Below are positions 42,004 to 52,024 of a stretch of 64,000 bases of DNA, piece by piece. Made by a program: the position numbers and the translations under genes. The stretch's first letter is position 1. The number at the start of each line of letters is the position of its first letter. The DNA comes from Kitasatospora sp. NA04385. Its GTDB lineage: Bacteria; Actinomycetota; Actinomycetes; Streptomycetales; Streptomycetaceae. The notes under the pieces were generated by a model that worked only from the letters and a program-made list of their open reading frames with translations, made no database searches and had not been told where the DNA came from. The DNA is taken from positions 4,542,808 to 4,606,807 of the forward strand of contig NZ_CP054919.1 in NCBI RefSeq assembly GCF_013364235.1, given 5' to 3'.

Positions 42004-42735
42004 ATGGGGGGCGTGCCTACCGCGGAACGCCGTCCGAGCGCCGAGCCCCTGTCCGCTGGATCCGCCCCGTCCGCCGGATCCGCCCCGCCGCCGGGGCCGG
42101 ACCCGGCCGTGATGCGCGAGCACTACCAGCACGAGGGGCTCGCCGAGGGCCTGCTCGCCGACGACCCCTACCAGCAGTTCACCCGCTGGTTCCACGAGGC
42201 GGGCGCGGCGGGCGTGCCCGAGCCCAACGCGATGGTGCTCTCCACCGCCGACGCCGAGGGGCTGCCCTCCGCGCGCACCGTCCTGCTCAAGGCCTACGAC
42301 CGGCGCGGCTTCGTGTTCTTCACCAACTACGGCTCCCGCAAGGGCGCCGACCTGGCGGCCAACCCGAACGCCGCGCTGCTCTTCCCGTGGATCACGCTGG
42401 CCCGCCAGGTCATCGTCACCGGCGGGGTGGAGAAGGTCGGCCGCGACGAGACCGCCGCCTACTTCCGCACCCGCCCGCACGGCTCCCAGCTCGGTGCCTG
42501 GGCCAGCGAGCAGTCCAGCCCGGTGGCCGACCGCGAGGTGCTGGAACGGCGCTACGCCGACCTCGCCGCCAGGTACCCGGAGGGCGAGGGCGTCCCCGTC
42601 CCGCCGTTCTGGGGCGGCTACCGGGTCGTCCCGCGCACCGTCGAGTTCTGGCAGGGCCGGGAGAACCGGCTGCACGACCGCCTGCGCTACGTCGCCACCG
42701 CCGAGGGGTGGCGGGTCGAGCGGCTCTGTCCCTGA
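42004..42735 (+). CDS. pdxH: Pyridoxamine 5'-phosphate oxidase
   Basis: This protein of about 243 residues oxidises pyridoxamine or pyridoxine phosphate to pyridoxal phosphate using FMN. Family motifs are MREHYQHEGL, PNAMVLSTADAEGLPSARTV, FFTNYGSRKGADLAANPNA, SQLGAWASEQSSPV and FWGGYRVVPRTVEFWQGREN with the terminal RLCP. The N-terminal 35 residues are low-complexity, so the start is uncertain: ATG 42001, ATG 42004 or GTG 42013 are all in frame and none has a good site. Confidence 0.93.
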   Translation: MGGVPTAERRPSAEPLSAGSAPSAGSAPPPGPDPAVMREHYQHEGLAEGLLADDPYQQFTRWFHEAGAAGVPEPNAMVLSTADAEGLPSARTVLLKAYDRRGFVFFTNYGSRKGADLAANPNAALLFPWITLARQVIVTGGVEKVGRDETAAYFRTRPHGSQLGAWASEQSSPVADREVLERRYADLAARYPEGEGVPVPPFWGGYRVVPRTVEFWQGRENRLHDRLRYVATAEGWRVERLCP

Positions 42736-42937
42736 CGCGTCATCAAGTCCGTTGGCTGTCAAGCCGTTCGGACTGCGCCATCCGAGGTAAATTTTCTCGA
42801 ACGGCCCAGCGAAAATGGAGGTTTGGAGGGGACTGAGTCAGGGAACGGCGATACAGTTTCGCGCGGGAGAGTGCCGTCAAAAGGATGCCGGAACCCCCAC
42901 TTGTGCGCGTCCGCTCCGGGCGCAGAAACGAGTCATC

Positions 42938-43108
42938 ATGGTCGCCGCCACCAAGCCCGCCGACAGCGCGCGCGCCGAGGAGTCCGTCCCCTCGCTGGCA
43001 GCCCTGGCCGCCCTCGGTGCCGAGGAACTCGCCGCGGGCCTGCACCGGGCCCTGCCGGGCGGCGAGTCCGGCCAGGTGGCCGTGGCCGCCTTCAACTCCT
43101 CCATCTGA
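42938..43108 (+). CDS. fxsA: FxsA-type RiPP precursor (FxSxx-COOH peptide)
   Basis: This 56-residue peptide ends in AFNSSI, matching the FxSxx C-terminal motif that names the family. The leader has a helical SLAALAALGAEELAAGLHRAL segment. The radical SAM gene fxsB follows 47 bases downstream. FxsB-type enzymes form a three-residue cyclophane between the aromatic residue and a nearby side chain, here Phe52 and Asn53/Ser54. The ribosome site is weak (GAAACGAG) and the upstream region is AT-richer, probably the operon promoter. Confidence 0.88.
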   Translation: MVAATKPADSARAEESVPSLAALAALGAEELAAGLHRALPGGESGQVAVAAFNSSI

Positions 43109-43155
43109 CCGGAGCCGGAGCCGAACCGGACACGACGTTCCACCCCTGATCACCC

Positions 43156-45556
43156 GTGCCTCCCGCGCTGCGCCCGCCGGTCCCGTTCTCCCAGTACGTG
43201 ATCAAGGTCCACGGCCGCTGTGACCTGGCCTGCGACCACTGCTACGTCTACGAACACGCGGACACGAGCTGGCGCGGGAAGGCGCGGGTGATCGACGAGG
43301 CGGTGCTCGCCCGCACCGCCGAGCGGATCGCCGAACACGTCCGCACCCACCGGCTGACCGCCGTCCACGTCGTCCTGCACGGCGGCGAGCCCCTGCTGGC
43401 CGGAACCGCCAGGCTCGGCCGGGCGGCCGAGCTGCTGCGCGCCGCGCTGCCCCCCGGGTGCGCCCTCGACCTGCGCATCCACACCAACGGGGTGCGGCTG
43501 AGCACCCGCCACCTCGACCTGTTCGCCGAGCACGGCATCAAGGTCGGCATCTCGCTGGACGGGGACCGGGCGGCCAACGACCGGCACCGCCGCTTCGCCG
43601 ACGGCCGCAGCAGCCACGCCAAGGTGCTCGCCGCCGTCGGCCTGCTGCGCCGCCCCGAGTACCGGCACCTGTACGCCGGGCTGCTGTGCACCGTCGACGT
43701 GGAGAACGATCCCGTCGCCGTGCTGGACGCGCTGGTCGCCCTGGAGCCGCCCCGGGTGGACTTCCTGCTGCCGCACGCCACCTGGGACGAGCCGCCCAAG
43801 CGCCCCGACGGGCTCGGCCCCGCGCCGTACGCGGACTGGCTGCTGGCGGTGTACCGACGCTGGGAGGAGCTCGGCCGCCCCGTCCCGGTCCGCACCTTCG
43901 ACTCGATCCACCGCACCCTGCGCGGGCGCTCCAGCCTGACCGAGTCGCTCGGGCTGGACCCGGCCGACCTGGTGGTGGTGGAGACCGACGGCTCCTTCGA
44001 GCAGGCCGACAGCCTGAAGACCGCCTACGACGGGGCGCCCGCGACCGGGTTCACGGTGTTCGAGCACACCCTCGACCAGGTCGCCGCGCACCCCGGCATG
44101 GTGGAGCGGCAGTCCGGGCTGGCCGGGCTGGCCGAGCAGTGCCGGGCCTGCCCGGTGGTGCGCTCCTGCGGCGGGGGGCTCTACGCGCACCGGTACCGCG
44201 GCGACGACGGCTCCGGCTTCCGCAATCCCTCTGTCTTCTGCGGGGACCTCTTGAAACTGATCACCACCATCCGGGACCGGACGGCGCCCGCCGCCGCCGT
44301 CCCGGCCCAGGACACGCCCGGTGCCGTGCTGACCGGGAGCCAGCTCGACGAGCTGGCGGCGGGCTACGGCGGGGCCGACACCGTCCGGGCCCTGGCCGCG
44401 GCCCAACTCGGGCTCACCCGGCGGCTGGTGGCCGCGGTCGGGAGCGCCTCCCCGGCCTGGGAGCTGGTCACCTCGCTGGACGCCGCCGACGGCGCCGCGC
44501 TCTCCGCCGTGCTGACCCACCCGTACGTCCGGGCCTGGGCGGTGCGCTGCCTGGGCGGCGGGGACGGGGCGGATCTCGGCGGCCTGGCCGAGCTGGCGGC
44601 GGCCGCCGCGCTGCGGGCCCGCCGCTCCTTCGCGCTGGCGCTGCCGGTGCGCCGGGGCCGTGCACCTGCCCACGCTGGGGCGGGTGCTGGTCGGCGGCGC
44701 GGGCGAGGCGGTGCTCACCGGCGGCCCGGAGGGCTTCGAGGTCGGCGGCGTCCGGATCGGCTGGGACACCCCCGGCGACGGGCGCTGGCAGCCGGTGCGG
44801 CGGGTCGCCCTCGCGGACGGCTGGACGGTCGCCCTGGAGGACGCCGACCCGCAGCGCGACAGCCACCAGTGGCCGGTCGCCGGACGCCTGGACGAGGCGG
44901 AACTCGGCGCCTGGACGGGCGCGTTGCGCGACGCCTGGGAGCTGATCCGCAGCGACCTGCCCGGGTACGCCCCGGGCATCCGGGCCGGGCTGTCCACCCT
45001 CACCCCGCTGGAGCCCGGCCCGGCCGGACGGGACGTCTCGGCCGCCGCCCGGCAGGCGTTCGGCGCCGTCGGCATCGCCCGCCCGGCCGCCGCGCCGACC
45101 CTCGCGCTGCTGGTCGCCCACGAGTTCCAGCACGTCAAGCTGGGCGCGGTGCTCGACTTCCACGACCTGTACGACCGGGCGGACGAGCGGCTGTTCCACG
45201 CCCCCTGGCGGCCCGACCCGCGCCCGCTGGAGGGGCTGCTGCAGGGCACCTACGCGCACCTCGCGGTGACCGAGTACTGGGCCGCCCGGGTGCGGACGGC
45301 GGGCGGCGCCCCGGACGGCGACAACGCCCGCTTCCAGCTCGCCAGTTGGCGCTCCCACACGGTCGGCGCGATCGAGGGGCTGGCCGCCTCCGGGGCACTC
45401 ACCCCGCTCGGCGCGCGGTTCACCGAGGGCATGCGGGCCGCCGTCGAGCCCTGGCTGTCGGTGCCGGTCGGGGCCGCCGCGGAGGCGGCCGCCCGGACGG
45501 CCGCCGCGGCGAACCTGGCCGAGTGGCGGGCCCGGGTGGCCGCCGGGTCCGGCTGA
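43156..45556 (+). pseudogene. fxsB: FxsB cyclophane-forming radical SAM/SPASM maturase with HExxH domain, frameshifted
   Basis: The first part (43156 to about 44655) has the radical SAM motif CDLACDHC (Cys22, 26, 29), VLHGGEPLL and a SPASM cluster (CRACPVVRSCGGGLYAHRY, then FC near residue 360). The second part (to 45556) has the HExxH motif HEFQHVK and belongs to the same family, in which both parts are one chain of about 800 residues. Here they lie in different frames. Dropping one G from the GGGG at 44654-44657 joins VRR to AVHLPTLGRVL. A GTG at 44660 could start a separate HExxH protein. The upstream frame runs on without a stop into the AAC(3) gene, which is chance in GC-rich DNA. Confidence 0.87.
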
Positions 45557-45693
45557 CCCGTCCGCCACCGGACCGGCGGGTGTGTGCGAACGCCCCGCCG
45601 GGCAGGTGGACGGTGACCGGCCGCCGTCGGGGCGGCGCGACCGCTGTGCGTTCTCTCGGGCCGTGCGCCGGCCCGCAGCTGTGGGAGGCCCTG

Positions 45694-46485
45694 TTGTACT
45701 CCGTCGCGGAGCTCACCGCCGACCTGGACCGGCTCGGCGTCCGGCCGGGGGAGACCCTGCTGGTCCAGGCCTCGCTGCGGGCGGTCGGACCGGTCGCGGA
45801 CGGCGCACCGGGGGTGGTGCGGGCGCTCAGGGGGGCGCTCGGGGCGGACGGCACCCTGGTGGTCTACACCGCTACACCCGAGAACTCCCGCACCTCCTCG
45901 TACTACCGGGCCGCCGTCGCCGGGCTCACCCCCGCCGAACTGCGCGAACACCACGACGCCATGCCCGGCTGGGACGCCGCGGACACCCCGGCCTCGCCCA
46001 CCATGGGGCGGCTGGCCGAGGAGGTCCGGCTGCTGCCCGGGGCCCGGCGCAGCGGGCACCCGCAGACCTCCTTCACCGCGATCGGCCCGCGCGCCGAGGA
46101 GCTGACCGCCCGGCACCCCTGGTCCAGCCACCTCGGCGAGGACTCGCCCGCCCACCGGCTGTACGAGGGCGGCGCCCGCTGCCTGATGATCGGCGTCCCG
46201 GTGTGGTGCTGCACTCCGCTCCACCTGCTGGAGTACTGGCAGCCGGACCGCGAGGAGCAGCTCTACCGGTGCGTGGTGCGCACCCCCGGGGGCGGCCGCG
46301 CGTGGCGCTCCTTCACCGGGACGCGGCTGCACGACGAGCACTTCCCGGAGATGGGCGAGGTGCTCGCGCAGGGCCTGGCGGACGTGATCGCGACCGGCTC
46401 GGTGGGCGACGCCCGCTGCCACCTGATGCCGATCCGCGAGGCGGTCGACCTCGCCGACAAGTGGTACCGCAACAGGCGGAGTTGA
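45694..46485 (+). CDS. Aminoglycoside N(3)-acetyltransferase family protein of the fxs operon
   Basis: This protein of about 263 residues has the AAC(3)/YokD layout: VAELTADLDRLGVRPGETLL, VQASLRAVGPVADGAPGVV, ARRSGHPQTSFTAIGPRAEE and ARCLMIGVPVWCCTPLHLLE. The TTG at 45694 has GGGAGG five bases upstream; GTG 45613 in the same frame is an alternative. AAC(3)-like genes recur beside fxsB in actinobacteria from what I recall, so it may acetylate the FxsA product or a related peptide rather than an aminoglycoside. In family members the segment before LHL usually has a Gly-His-Asp pattern; here it reads PVWCCTP, so activity on aminoglycosides is doubtful. Confidence 0.82.
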   Translation: MYSVAELTADLDRLGVRPGETLLVQASLRAVGPVADGAPGVVRALRGALGADGTLVVYTATPENSRTSSYYRAAVAGLTPAELREHHDAMPGWDAADTPASPTMGRLAEEVRLLPGARRSGHPQTSFTAIGPRAEELTARHPWSSHLGEDSPAHRLYEGGARCLMIGVPVWCCTPLHLLEYWQPDREEQLYRCVVRTPGGGRAWRSFTGTRLHDEHFPEMGEVLAQGLADVIATGSVGDARCHLMPIREAVDLADKWYRNRRS

Positions 46486-46588
46486 CGTTCGATCAGATCA
46501 CGGCCCTATTCCATTCGGACCGCCGACCTTCCTACACTTGAGTCCCTTTCGGGGGGACCAGTGACAGGCGGGCTCGGGGGAGGCGCGT

Positions 46589-47839
46589 GTGAGCAGCGGG
46601 GCGGGCCAGAGGAAGGAAACGCCCAGGCCGTACTTCTTCCTCAGCTACGCGCACACGCCCCGGATCAACTCGCGGGGCGCCGCCGACCCCAACCTGTGGG
46701 TGGCGAAGCTGTACCAGGACCTGTGCGAGGCGATCCTGCAGATCACCGACGTGCCGACCGGGCACCCGGTCGGGTTCATGGACCGCTCGATGCACCAGGG
46801 GCAGAAGTGGGCCGAGCGGCTGTCCCGGGAGCTGGCCACCTGCCGGGTGTTCGTGCCGCTGTACTCGCCGCGCTACTTCAAGTCCGAGGCGTGCGGCCGG
46901 GAGTGGCACCTGTTCAGCCGCCGCTCGGTCTACCAGCGGCGGCCCACCGCGGAGCGGATGACCGGCATCGTGCCGGCCCTGTGGGTGGCGATGGACCACT
47001 ACCAGCTGCCCCGGGTCGCCGGTGAGCTCCAGTTCAGCCACGACAGCTTCGGCCCCGAGTACGCCACCGAGGGCCTGTACGCGCTGATGAAGATCGCCGC
47101 GTTCAGCTCGGAGTACCACGCGGCGGTGCTGCGGCTGGCCCGGCGGATCGTCGAGGTCGCCAACCAGACGGTGATCCCGATCGGCCAGGTGCTGGACTTC
47201 GAGTCCCAGCCGTCCGCCTTCGACCAGCCCGACTCCGCCGACCAGGTCCGGATCTCGGTGTTCTCCTACCGGGAGCGCGAACTGCCGCCGCAGCGCAGCG
47301 CGGTCTGGTACGGCGAGCAGCGCGCCGACTGGCAGCCGTACCGCCCCGACTCCTCCCGGCCGCTGTCCCAGGACGCCGCCGACATCGCCCGCAGCATGGG
47401 CTTCCAGCCCACGGTCAACGAGTTCGAGGACGAGTCGGAGCACCTGCTGGGCGGCGAGCGGCCCGGCGAGCCCTGCGTGCTGCTGGTCGACCGGTGGGCG
47501 TTCCTGGACGGGCGGCGGGCCGAGGCGGTGCGCCGGCTGGACCGGCGCAACCTCGGCTCGGTGGCCTTCATCGAGCCCTGGAACCGCGACGACCAGCAGA
47601 GCCGCGACCACGAGCGGATGCTCGACGAGCTCGGCGACAGCGTGCTGGCGGTCAGCCGCGGCGCCCGGCAGCGGCCCAGCCTGCGCGAGGAGGGCGCGGG
47701 CGGCGCCCCCGGCAGCATCGAGGAGTTCCGCGGCGAGATGGAGCGCGCCGTGATGCGCGCCTGCACCGCCCACGAGCAGCACCACCGGCCCCGTCCCGAG
47801 GACGGCCCGGCCGAGCGCAGACCCAGCATCGGGCCCTGA
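46589..47839 (+). CDS. fxsC: FxsC, TIR-like protein of the FxsA system
   Basis: This 416-residue protein starts with a TIR-like domain (PYFFLSYAHTPR, MDRSMHQGQKWAERL, CRVFVPLYSPRYFKSEACGREW; residues about 14-150) and has a family-specific C-terminal half with CVLLVDRWAF and LGSVAFIEPWN. GTG 46589 has GGGGGAGG six bases upstream. It lies between the maturase/AAC(3) genes and fxsT, the order known for this system. TIR domains often cut NAD or mediate assembly; which applies here is unknown. Confidence 0.9.
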   Translation: MSSGAGQRKETPRPYFFLSYAHTPRINSRGAADPNLWVAKLYQDLCEAILQITDVPTGHPVGFMDRSMHQGQKWAERLSRELATCRVFVPLYSPRYFKSEACGREWHLFSRRSVYQRRPTAERMTGIVPALWVAMDHYQLPRVAGELQFSHDSFGPEYATEGLYALMKIAAFSSEYHAAVLRLARRIVEVANQTVIPIGQVLDFESQPSAFDQPDSADQVRISVFSYRERELPPQRSAVWYGEQRADWQPYRPDSSRPLSQDAADIARSMGFQPTVNEFEDESEHLLGGERPGEPCVLLVDRWAFLDGRRAEAVRRLDRRNLGSVAFIEPWNRDDQQSRDHERMLDELGDSVLAVSRGARQRPSLREEGAGGAPGSIEEFRGEMERAVMRACTAHEQHHRPRPEDGPAERRPSIGP

Positions 47840-47947
47840 GCCGGGCCCGGGACGGCACCAGCGAGGACACCGGGCGGTCGGGACTCCGGCCGGTGAGCAC
47901 GGCGTGCGCACCACGACGGGCACCAAGGGCCCGGGGGAGGGAACGTC

Positions 47948-50900
47948 ATGACCGAGAGGCCGACGAAGGGCCCGCAGATCCAGGGCCGCCGCCGCGACGC
48001 CACCATCGAGAACCGGCACGGCCGGATCGTCACCTTCTACTCGTACAAGGGCGGCACCGGCCGCACCATGGCGCTGGCCAACACCGCCTGGATCCTGGCC
48101 GCCAACGGCTACCGGGTGCTGGTCGTCGACTGGGACCTGGAGGCGCCCGGCCTGGCCCAGTTCTTCCGGCCGTTCCTCAACCCCGAGGTGGTCGCCGCCA
48201 CCACCGGCATCATGGACCTGTTCGGCGACTACCTGGAGGAGGCCCGCCGCCCGATCGACCGGGACCCGGAGTGGATCGAGGACTTCGCCCGGATCCACCC
48301 GCACGCCCTCTCGCTGGCCTGGCCGCACTTCCCCGGCGGCGGCCGGATCGACCTCGTCCCCGCCGGGCAGCGCAACCGCGACTACTCGGTGGCCCGGCTC
48401 GACTGGGACCTGCTGTACGAGCGCTACGAGGGCCGCCGGTTCATCCAGTCGCTGCGCGCCGACATGAAGCGCCGCTACGACTACGTGCTGATCGACAGCC
48501 GCACCGGCCTCACCGACACCGCCGACATCTGCACCGTCGAGATGCCCGACGACCTGGTGGTCTGCTTCACCCTCAGCGACCAGTCCATCGACGGCGCCTC
48601 CCGGATCGCCCGGGTGATCGAGGACCGCTACGGCGACCGGGACATCCGGATCATGCCCGTCCCGATGCGGATCGACGAGGGCGAGAAGGAGAAGGCCGAC
48701 GCCGGCCGGGCGCTGGCCCGGATCAAGTTCGCCGGCCTGCCCGCCGGCTTCGGCGAGAGCGACCTGGCCCGCTACTGGGCCGGCGTGGAGATCCCCTACC
48801 GGCCGTTCTACGCGTACGAGGAGATCCTCGCCCCGTTCGGCGACCAGCCCGGGCTGCCCGGCTCGATGCTCGCCGCCAACGAGCGGCTCACCCGGGAGAT
48901 CACCCGGGGCCGGGTCAGCGGGCTGCCGCCGATGTCCGAGGACCTGCGGCTGCGCCACCTCGACGGCTTCGCCCGCCGCCGCCCCACCGCCCCCGCCGAC
49001 CTGTACCTCAGCTACGTGCCCGAGGACCGGGCCTGGGCGGACTGGATCTCCGCGCTGCTCGCCGACGCCGGCTACCGGGTCGTCCCGCGCGACGTCGGCG
49101 CCGGCGCCAACCCGCGCGAGGCCACCGGGCGCGGCATCGACTCCGCGTACCGCACCGTCGCCCTGCTGTCCGCCGCCTACCTGCAGTCCCCGCAGGCCCA
49201 GGCGCTGTGGGACCGTACCGTGCTCGCCGACCCGGCCGGCGCCCGCCGCCAGCTGATCCCGGTCCGGGTCTCCGACGTCCGGCTCAACGCGCCCTACAAC
49301 AACCGCAACCCGGTCGACCTGATCGGCCGCGACGAGCCCTCCGCCGCCACCGCGCTGCTGCGCGCGCTCGGCCGCACCGAGGCCGAACTGCCCGAGCGCA
49401 GCCCCGGCGCGCCGCGCTTCCCCGGCACCAAGCCCACCTACTGGGAGGTGCCGCAGCGCAACCACTCCTTCACCGGCCGGGTCAAGGTCCTGGACGACCT
49501 GCGGGCCCAACTGGCCGGCGGCACCACGGCGGTGCTGCCCCCGCCGCAGACCCTGTACGGCCTCGGCGGCGTCGGCAAGACCCAGGTCGCGCTGGAGTAC
49601 GCGCACCGCTACATGTCGCACTACGACCTGGTGTGGTGGATCGACGCCGAGCAGAGCGAGAACGTCGTGGTCGACCTCGCCGACCTCGCCGGACGCCTCG
49701 GGCTGCGGGTCGGCGACAACGTCAGCGAGGCCGCGCAGGCCGCCCGCGACGCGCTCCGGCAGGGCATCCCGACCTCCAACTGGCTGCTGATCTTCGACAA
49801 CGCGGACGAGCCCGGCGAGATCCGCCGCTTCTTCCCCGACGGCCCCGGCCACATCCTGGTCACCTCCCGCAACCAGGGCTGGTCCGGGCAGGCCGGCGTG
49901 CTCAACGTCGACGTGTTCGACCGCACCGAGTCCGTCGACCACCTCACCCGCCGGGTCCGCGGCCTGGCCCGCGCCGACGCCGACCGGGTCGCCGAGGCCG
50001 TCGGCGACCTGCCGCTCGCCGTCGAGGTCGCCGCCGCCTGGCTGGAGACCACCCGCACCCCCGTCGACAGCTACGTCAGCCAGCTCAAGGCCGAGGCCAC
50101 CAAGGTGCTCGCGGCCGGCGAGACCCCCGTCGACTACCCCACCCCCGTCGGGCTCACCTGGAACGTCTCCATCACCCGGCTGCGCGAGCAGTCGCCCGCC
50201 GCGGTGCGGCTGCTGGAGCTGTGCGCGTTCTTCGCGCCCGAGCCGATCTCGCTGCGGCAGTTCTTCTTCTCCGAGCAGATGCGCCTGGCCCTCGTCCCCT
50301 ACGACCAGGAGCTCACCGACACCTTCCTGCTCGGCAAGGTGCTGCGCGCGGTCAGCCGCTACGCGCTCGCCAAGACCGACGCCGGCTCCGACTCCTTCCA
50401 GGTCCACCGGCTGGTGCAGGCCGTCGTCCGCAGCGGCATGACCGAGACCGAGCGGGCCGCCGCCATGCACCAGGTGCACCGCATCCTGGTCAACGCCCGG
50501 CCCTCCCGCGGCGACACCGACGACCCCGCCAACTGGCCCACCCTGGAGAAGATCTGGCCGCACCTGACGCCGTCCCGGGCCCAGGACTGCGACGAGCGCG
50601 AGGTGCGTGAACTGCTCATCGACCGCGTCCGCTACCTGTGGAAGCGCGTCGACCTCGAACAGGCCCTGCAACTCGGCCGGCAGCTCGACGCGTCCTGGAC
50701 GGTGCGCGCCGAGAACGAGGCCGACGCCGACGAGCAGCGCCTGTGGCGCCGGCAGATCTACAGCCTCCGCTTCCAGCTCGCCAACGTGCTGCGCTCCCAG
50801 GGCTCCTACAACGACTCGCTGGCGCTCAACCAGGCCACCCTGGCCGGGCAGCGCGAACTCCTCGGCGAACGGCACCCGTACACCCTGATGACCGCCAACT

Positions 50901-51949
50901 CGATGGCCGCCGACCTGCGCTACCTCAACCGCTTCCAGGAGGCGCTGGCCCTCGACGAGGAGACCTACGACCAGTTCGTCGAGCTCTTCGGCGAGGACGA
51001 CTCGCGCACCCTCGCCGTCGCCAACAACCTCGCCATCGACCACCGCCTGGTCGGCAACACTCTCGCCGCCCGCGACCTGGACCAGGACACCTTCGAACGG
51101 CGCTCCGCCGTCCTCGGCCCGCTGCACCCCTACACCCTCGGCACCAAGTCCAACCTCGCCCGCGACCTGCGCGAGATGGGCGACTACAAGGGCTCGGTGG
51201 AACTGCTGCGGGAGGTCACCGAGGCCTTCACCGACGTCGAGGCCCCCGGCCTGCCCGAGGAACTGCGCAACGCCAAGTCGCTGGCCGTCTCGCTGCGCCG
51301 GGCCGGCCAGTACCCCGAGGCCCGCGACCTCACCGAGCGCACCTACGAGCGCTACATCGCCCTGTACGGGCCCGACTTCGTCGACTCGCTGGCCTGCCGG
51401 CTCAACCTCGCCGCGGACTTCAGCGCGGCCGGCGACAAGGAGACCGCCCGCGACATCGCCGCCGACGCCTACGACGGCCACCGCCGGCTCTTCGGCGACG
51501 ACCACCCCTTCACCTTCGCCTGCGAGAACAACCTCGCCATCTACCTGCGCGGCTCCGGGGACCTGGCCGGCGCGGTCCGGCACGGCCGGGCCGCGCTGGA
51601 GGGCCTGGCCCGGGTCCTCGGCGAGGACCACCCGTTCGTCCTGAACTCCTCCACCAACCTGGCCAACGCGCTCGCCGAGTCGGGCGAGCTGGCCGAGGCG
51701 GAGGAACTCGCCCGGGAGGCCTACGACAGCCTCGCCGCCCGGTACGGCGCCAACCACCCCGACGCCCTGGTCTGCCAGGCCAACCTGGCCGTCACCATCC
51801 GGGCGGCGGGCCGCCGCGGCGAGGCGGAGAACCTGCGGATGCAGGCCGTCGCCGCGCTCGTCGAGCTCTTCGGCGAGGACCACCCGTCCGTCATCGCGGC
51901 CCGCGGCTGGCAGCGCACCAACCGCGACCTGGAGCCGCAGCCGCTGTGA
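47948..51949 (+). CDS. fxsT: FxSxx-COOH system multidomain protein: MinD-like, TIR, NB-ARC and TPR
   Basis: This 1333-residue protein has four parts. First is a MinD/ParA-like P-loop with YSYKGGTGRTMALANTAW (residues 32-49) and VDWDLEAPG. Second is a TIR-like domain from about residue 348 (DLYLSYVPEDRAWADWIS). Third is an NB-ARC-type ATPase with GLGGVGKTQVALEYAHRY near residue 538 and LIFDNADEP. Fourth are tetratricopeptide repeats from about residue 930 to the end (LGERHPYTLMTANSMAADLR and similar, each with HP.TL). This is the STAND layout used in sensor and immune-type proteins. It follows fxsC by 108 bases with GGGAGGG before the ATG. It may sense or respond to the modified FxsA peptide, which is inference. 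Confidence 0.92.
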   Translation: MTERPTKGPQIQGRRRDATIENRHGRIVTFYSYKGGTGRTMALANTAWILAANGYRVLVVDWDLEAPGLAQFFRPFLNPEVVAATTGIMDLFGDYLEEARRPIDRDPEWIEDFARIHPHALSLAWPHFPGGGRIDLVPAGQRNRDYSVARLDWDLLYERYEGRRFIQSLRADMKRRYDYVLIDSRTGLTDTADICTVEMPDDLVVCFTLSDQSIDGASRIARVIEDRYGDRDIRIMPVPMRIDEGEKEKADAGRALARIKFAGLPAGFGESDLARYWAGVEIPYRPFYAYEEILAPFGDQPGLPGSMLAANERLTREITRGRVSGLPPMSEDLRLRHLDGFARRRPTAPADLYLSYVPEDRAWADWISALLADAGYRVVPRDVGAGANPREATGRGIDSAYRTVALLSAAYLQSPQAQALWDRTVLADPAGARRQLIPVRVSDVRLNAPYNNRNPVDLIGRDEPSAATALLRALGRTEAELPERSPGAPRFPGTKPTYWEVPQRNHSFTGRVKVLDDLRAQLAGGTTAVLPPPQTLYGLGGVGKTQVALEYAHRYMSHYDLVWWIDAEQSENVVVDLADLAGRLGLRVGDNVSEAAQAARDALRQGIPTSNWLLIFDNADEPGEIRRFFPDGPGHILVTSRNQGWSGQAGVLNVDVFDRTESVDHLTRRVRGLARADADRVAEAVGDLPLAVEVAAAWLETTRTPVDSYVSQLKAEATKVLAAGETPVDYPTPVGLTWNVSITRLREQSPAAVRLLELCAFFAPEPISLRQFFFSEQMRLALVPYDQELTDTFLLGKVLRAVSRYALAKTDAGSDSFQVHRLVQAVVRSGMTETERAAAMHQVHRILVNARPSRGDTDDPANWPTLEKIWPHLTPSRAQDCDEREVRELLIDRVRYLWKRVDLEQALQLGRQLDASWTVRAENEADADEQRLWRRQIYSLRFQLANVLRSQGSYNDSLALNQATLAGQRELLGERHPYTLMTANSMAADLRYLNRFQEALALDEETYDQFVELFGEDDSRTLAVANNLAIDHRLVGNTLAARDLDQDTFERRSAVLGPLHPYTLGTKSNLARDLREMGDYKGSVELLREVTEAFTDVEAPGLPEELRNAKSLAVSLRRAGQYPEARDLTERTYERYIALYGPDFVDSLACRLNLAADFSAAGDKETARDIAADAYDGHRRLFGDDHPFTFACENNLAIYLRGSGDLAGAVRHGRAALEGLARVLGEDHPFVLNSSTNLANALAESGELAEAEELAREAYDSLAARYGANHPDALVCQANLAVTIRAAGRRGEAENLRMQAVAALVELFGEDHPSVIAARGWQRTNRDLEPQPL

Positions 51950-52024
51950 GCGGCCCGGGGCCGGGGGCGGCGGTCCGCCCCGGCTTCCGGCCCCGGCCCC
52001 GGCCGTGACCGCGCGCAACGGCCC

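Noticed and set aside
43156..46485. A single 1109-residue fusion of radical SAM and AAC(3)
   Set aside because: The middle (about 44660-45690) is Arg/Gly-rich nonsense while the HExxH domain lies in another frame over the same bases. The AAC(3) gene has its own ribosome site.
46532..52018. Very long open frame of about 1800 codons antisense to fxsC and fxsT
   Set aside because: It is low-complexity (Val, Gly, Asp and Gln rich) and lacks domains; it is what reverse reading of GC-rich codons gives. The plus-strand genes have clear domains.
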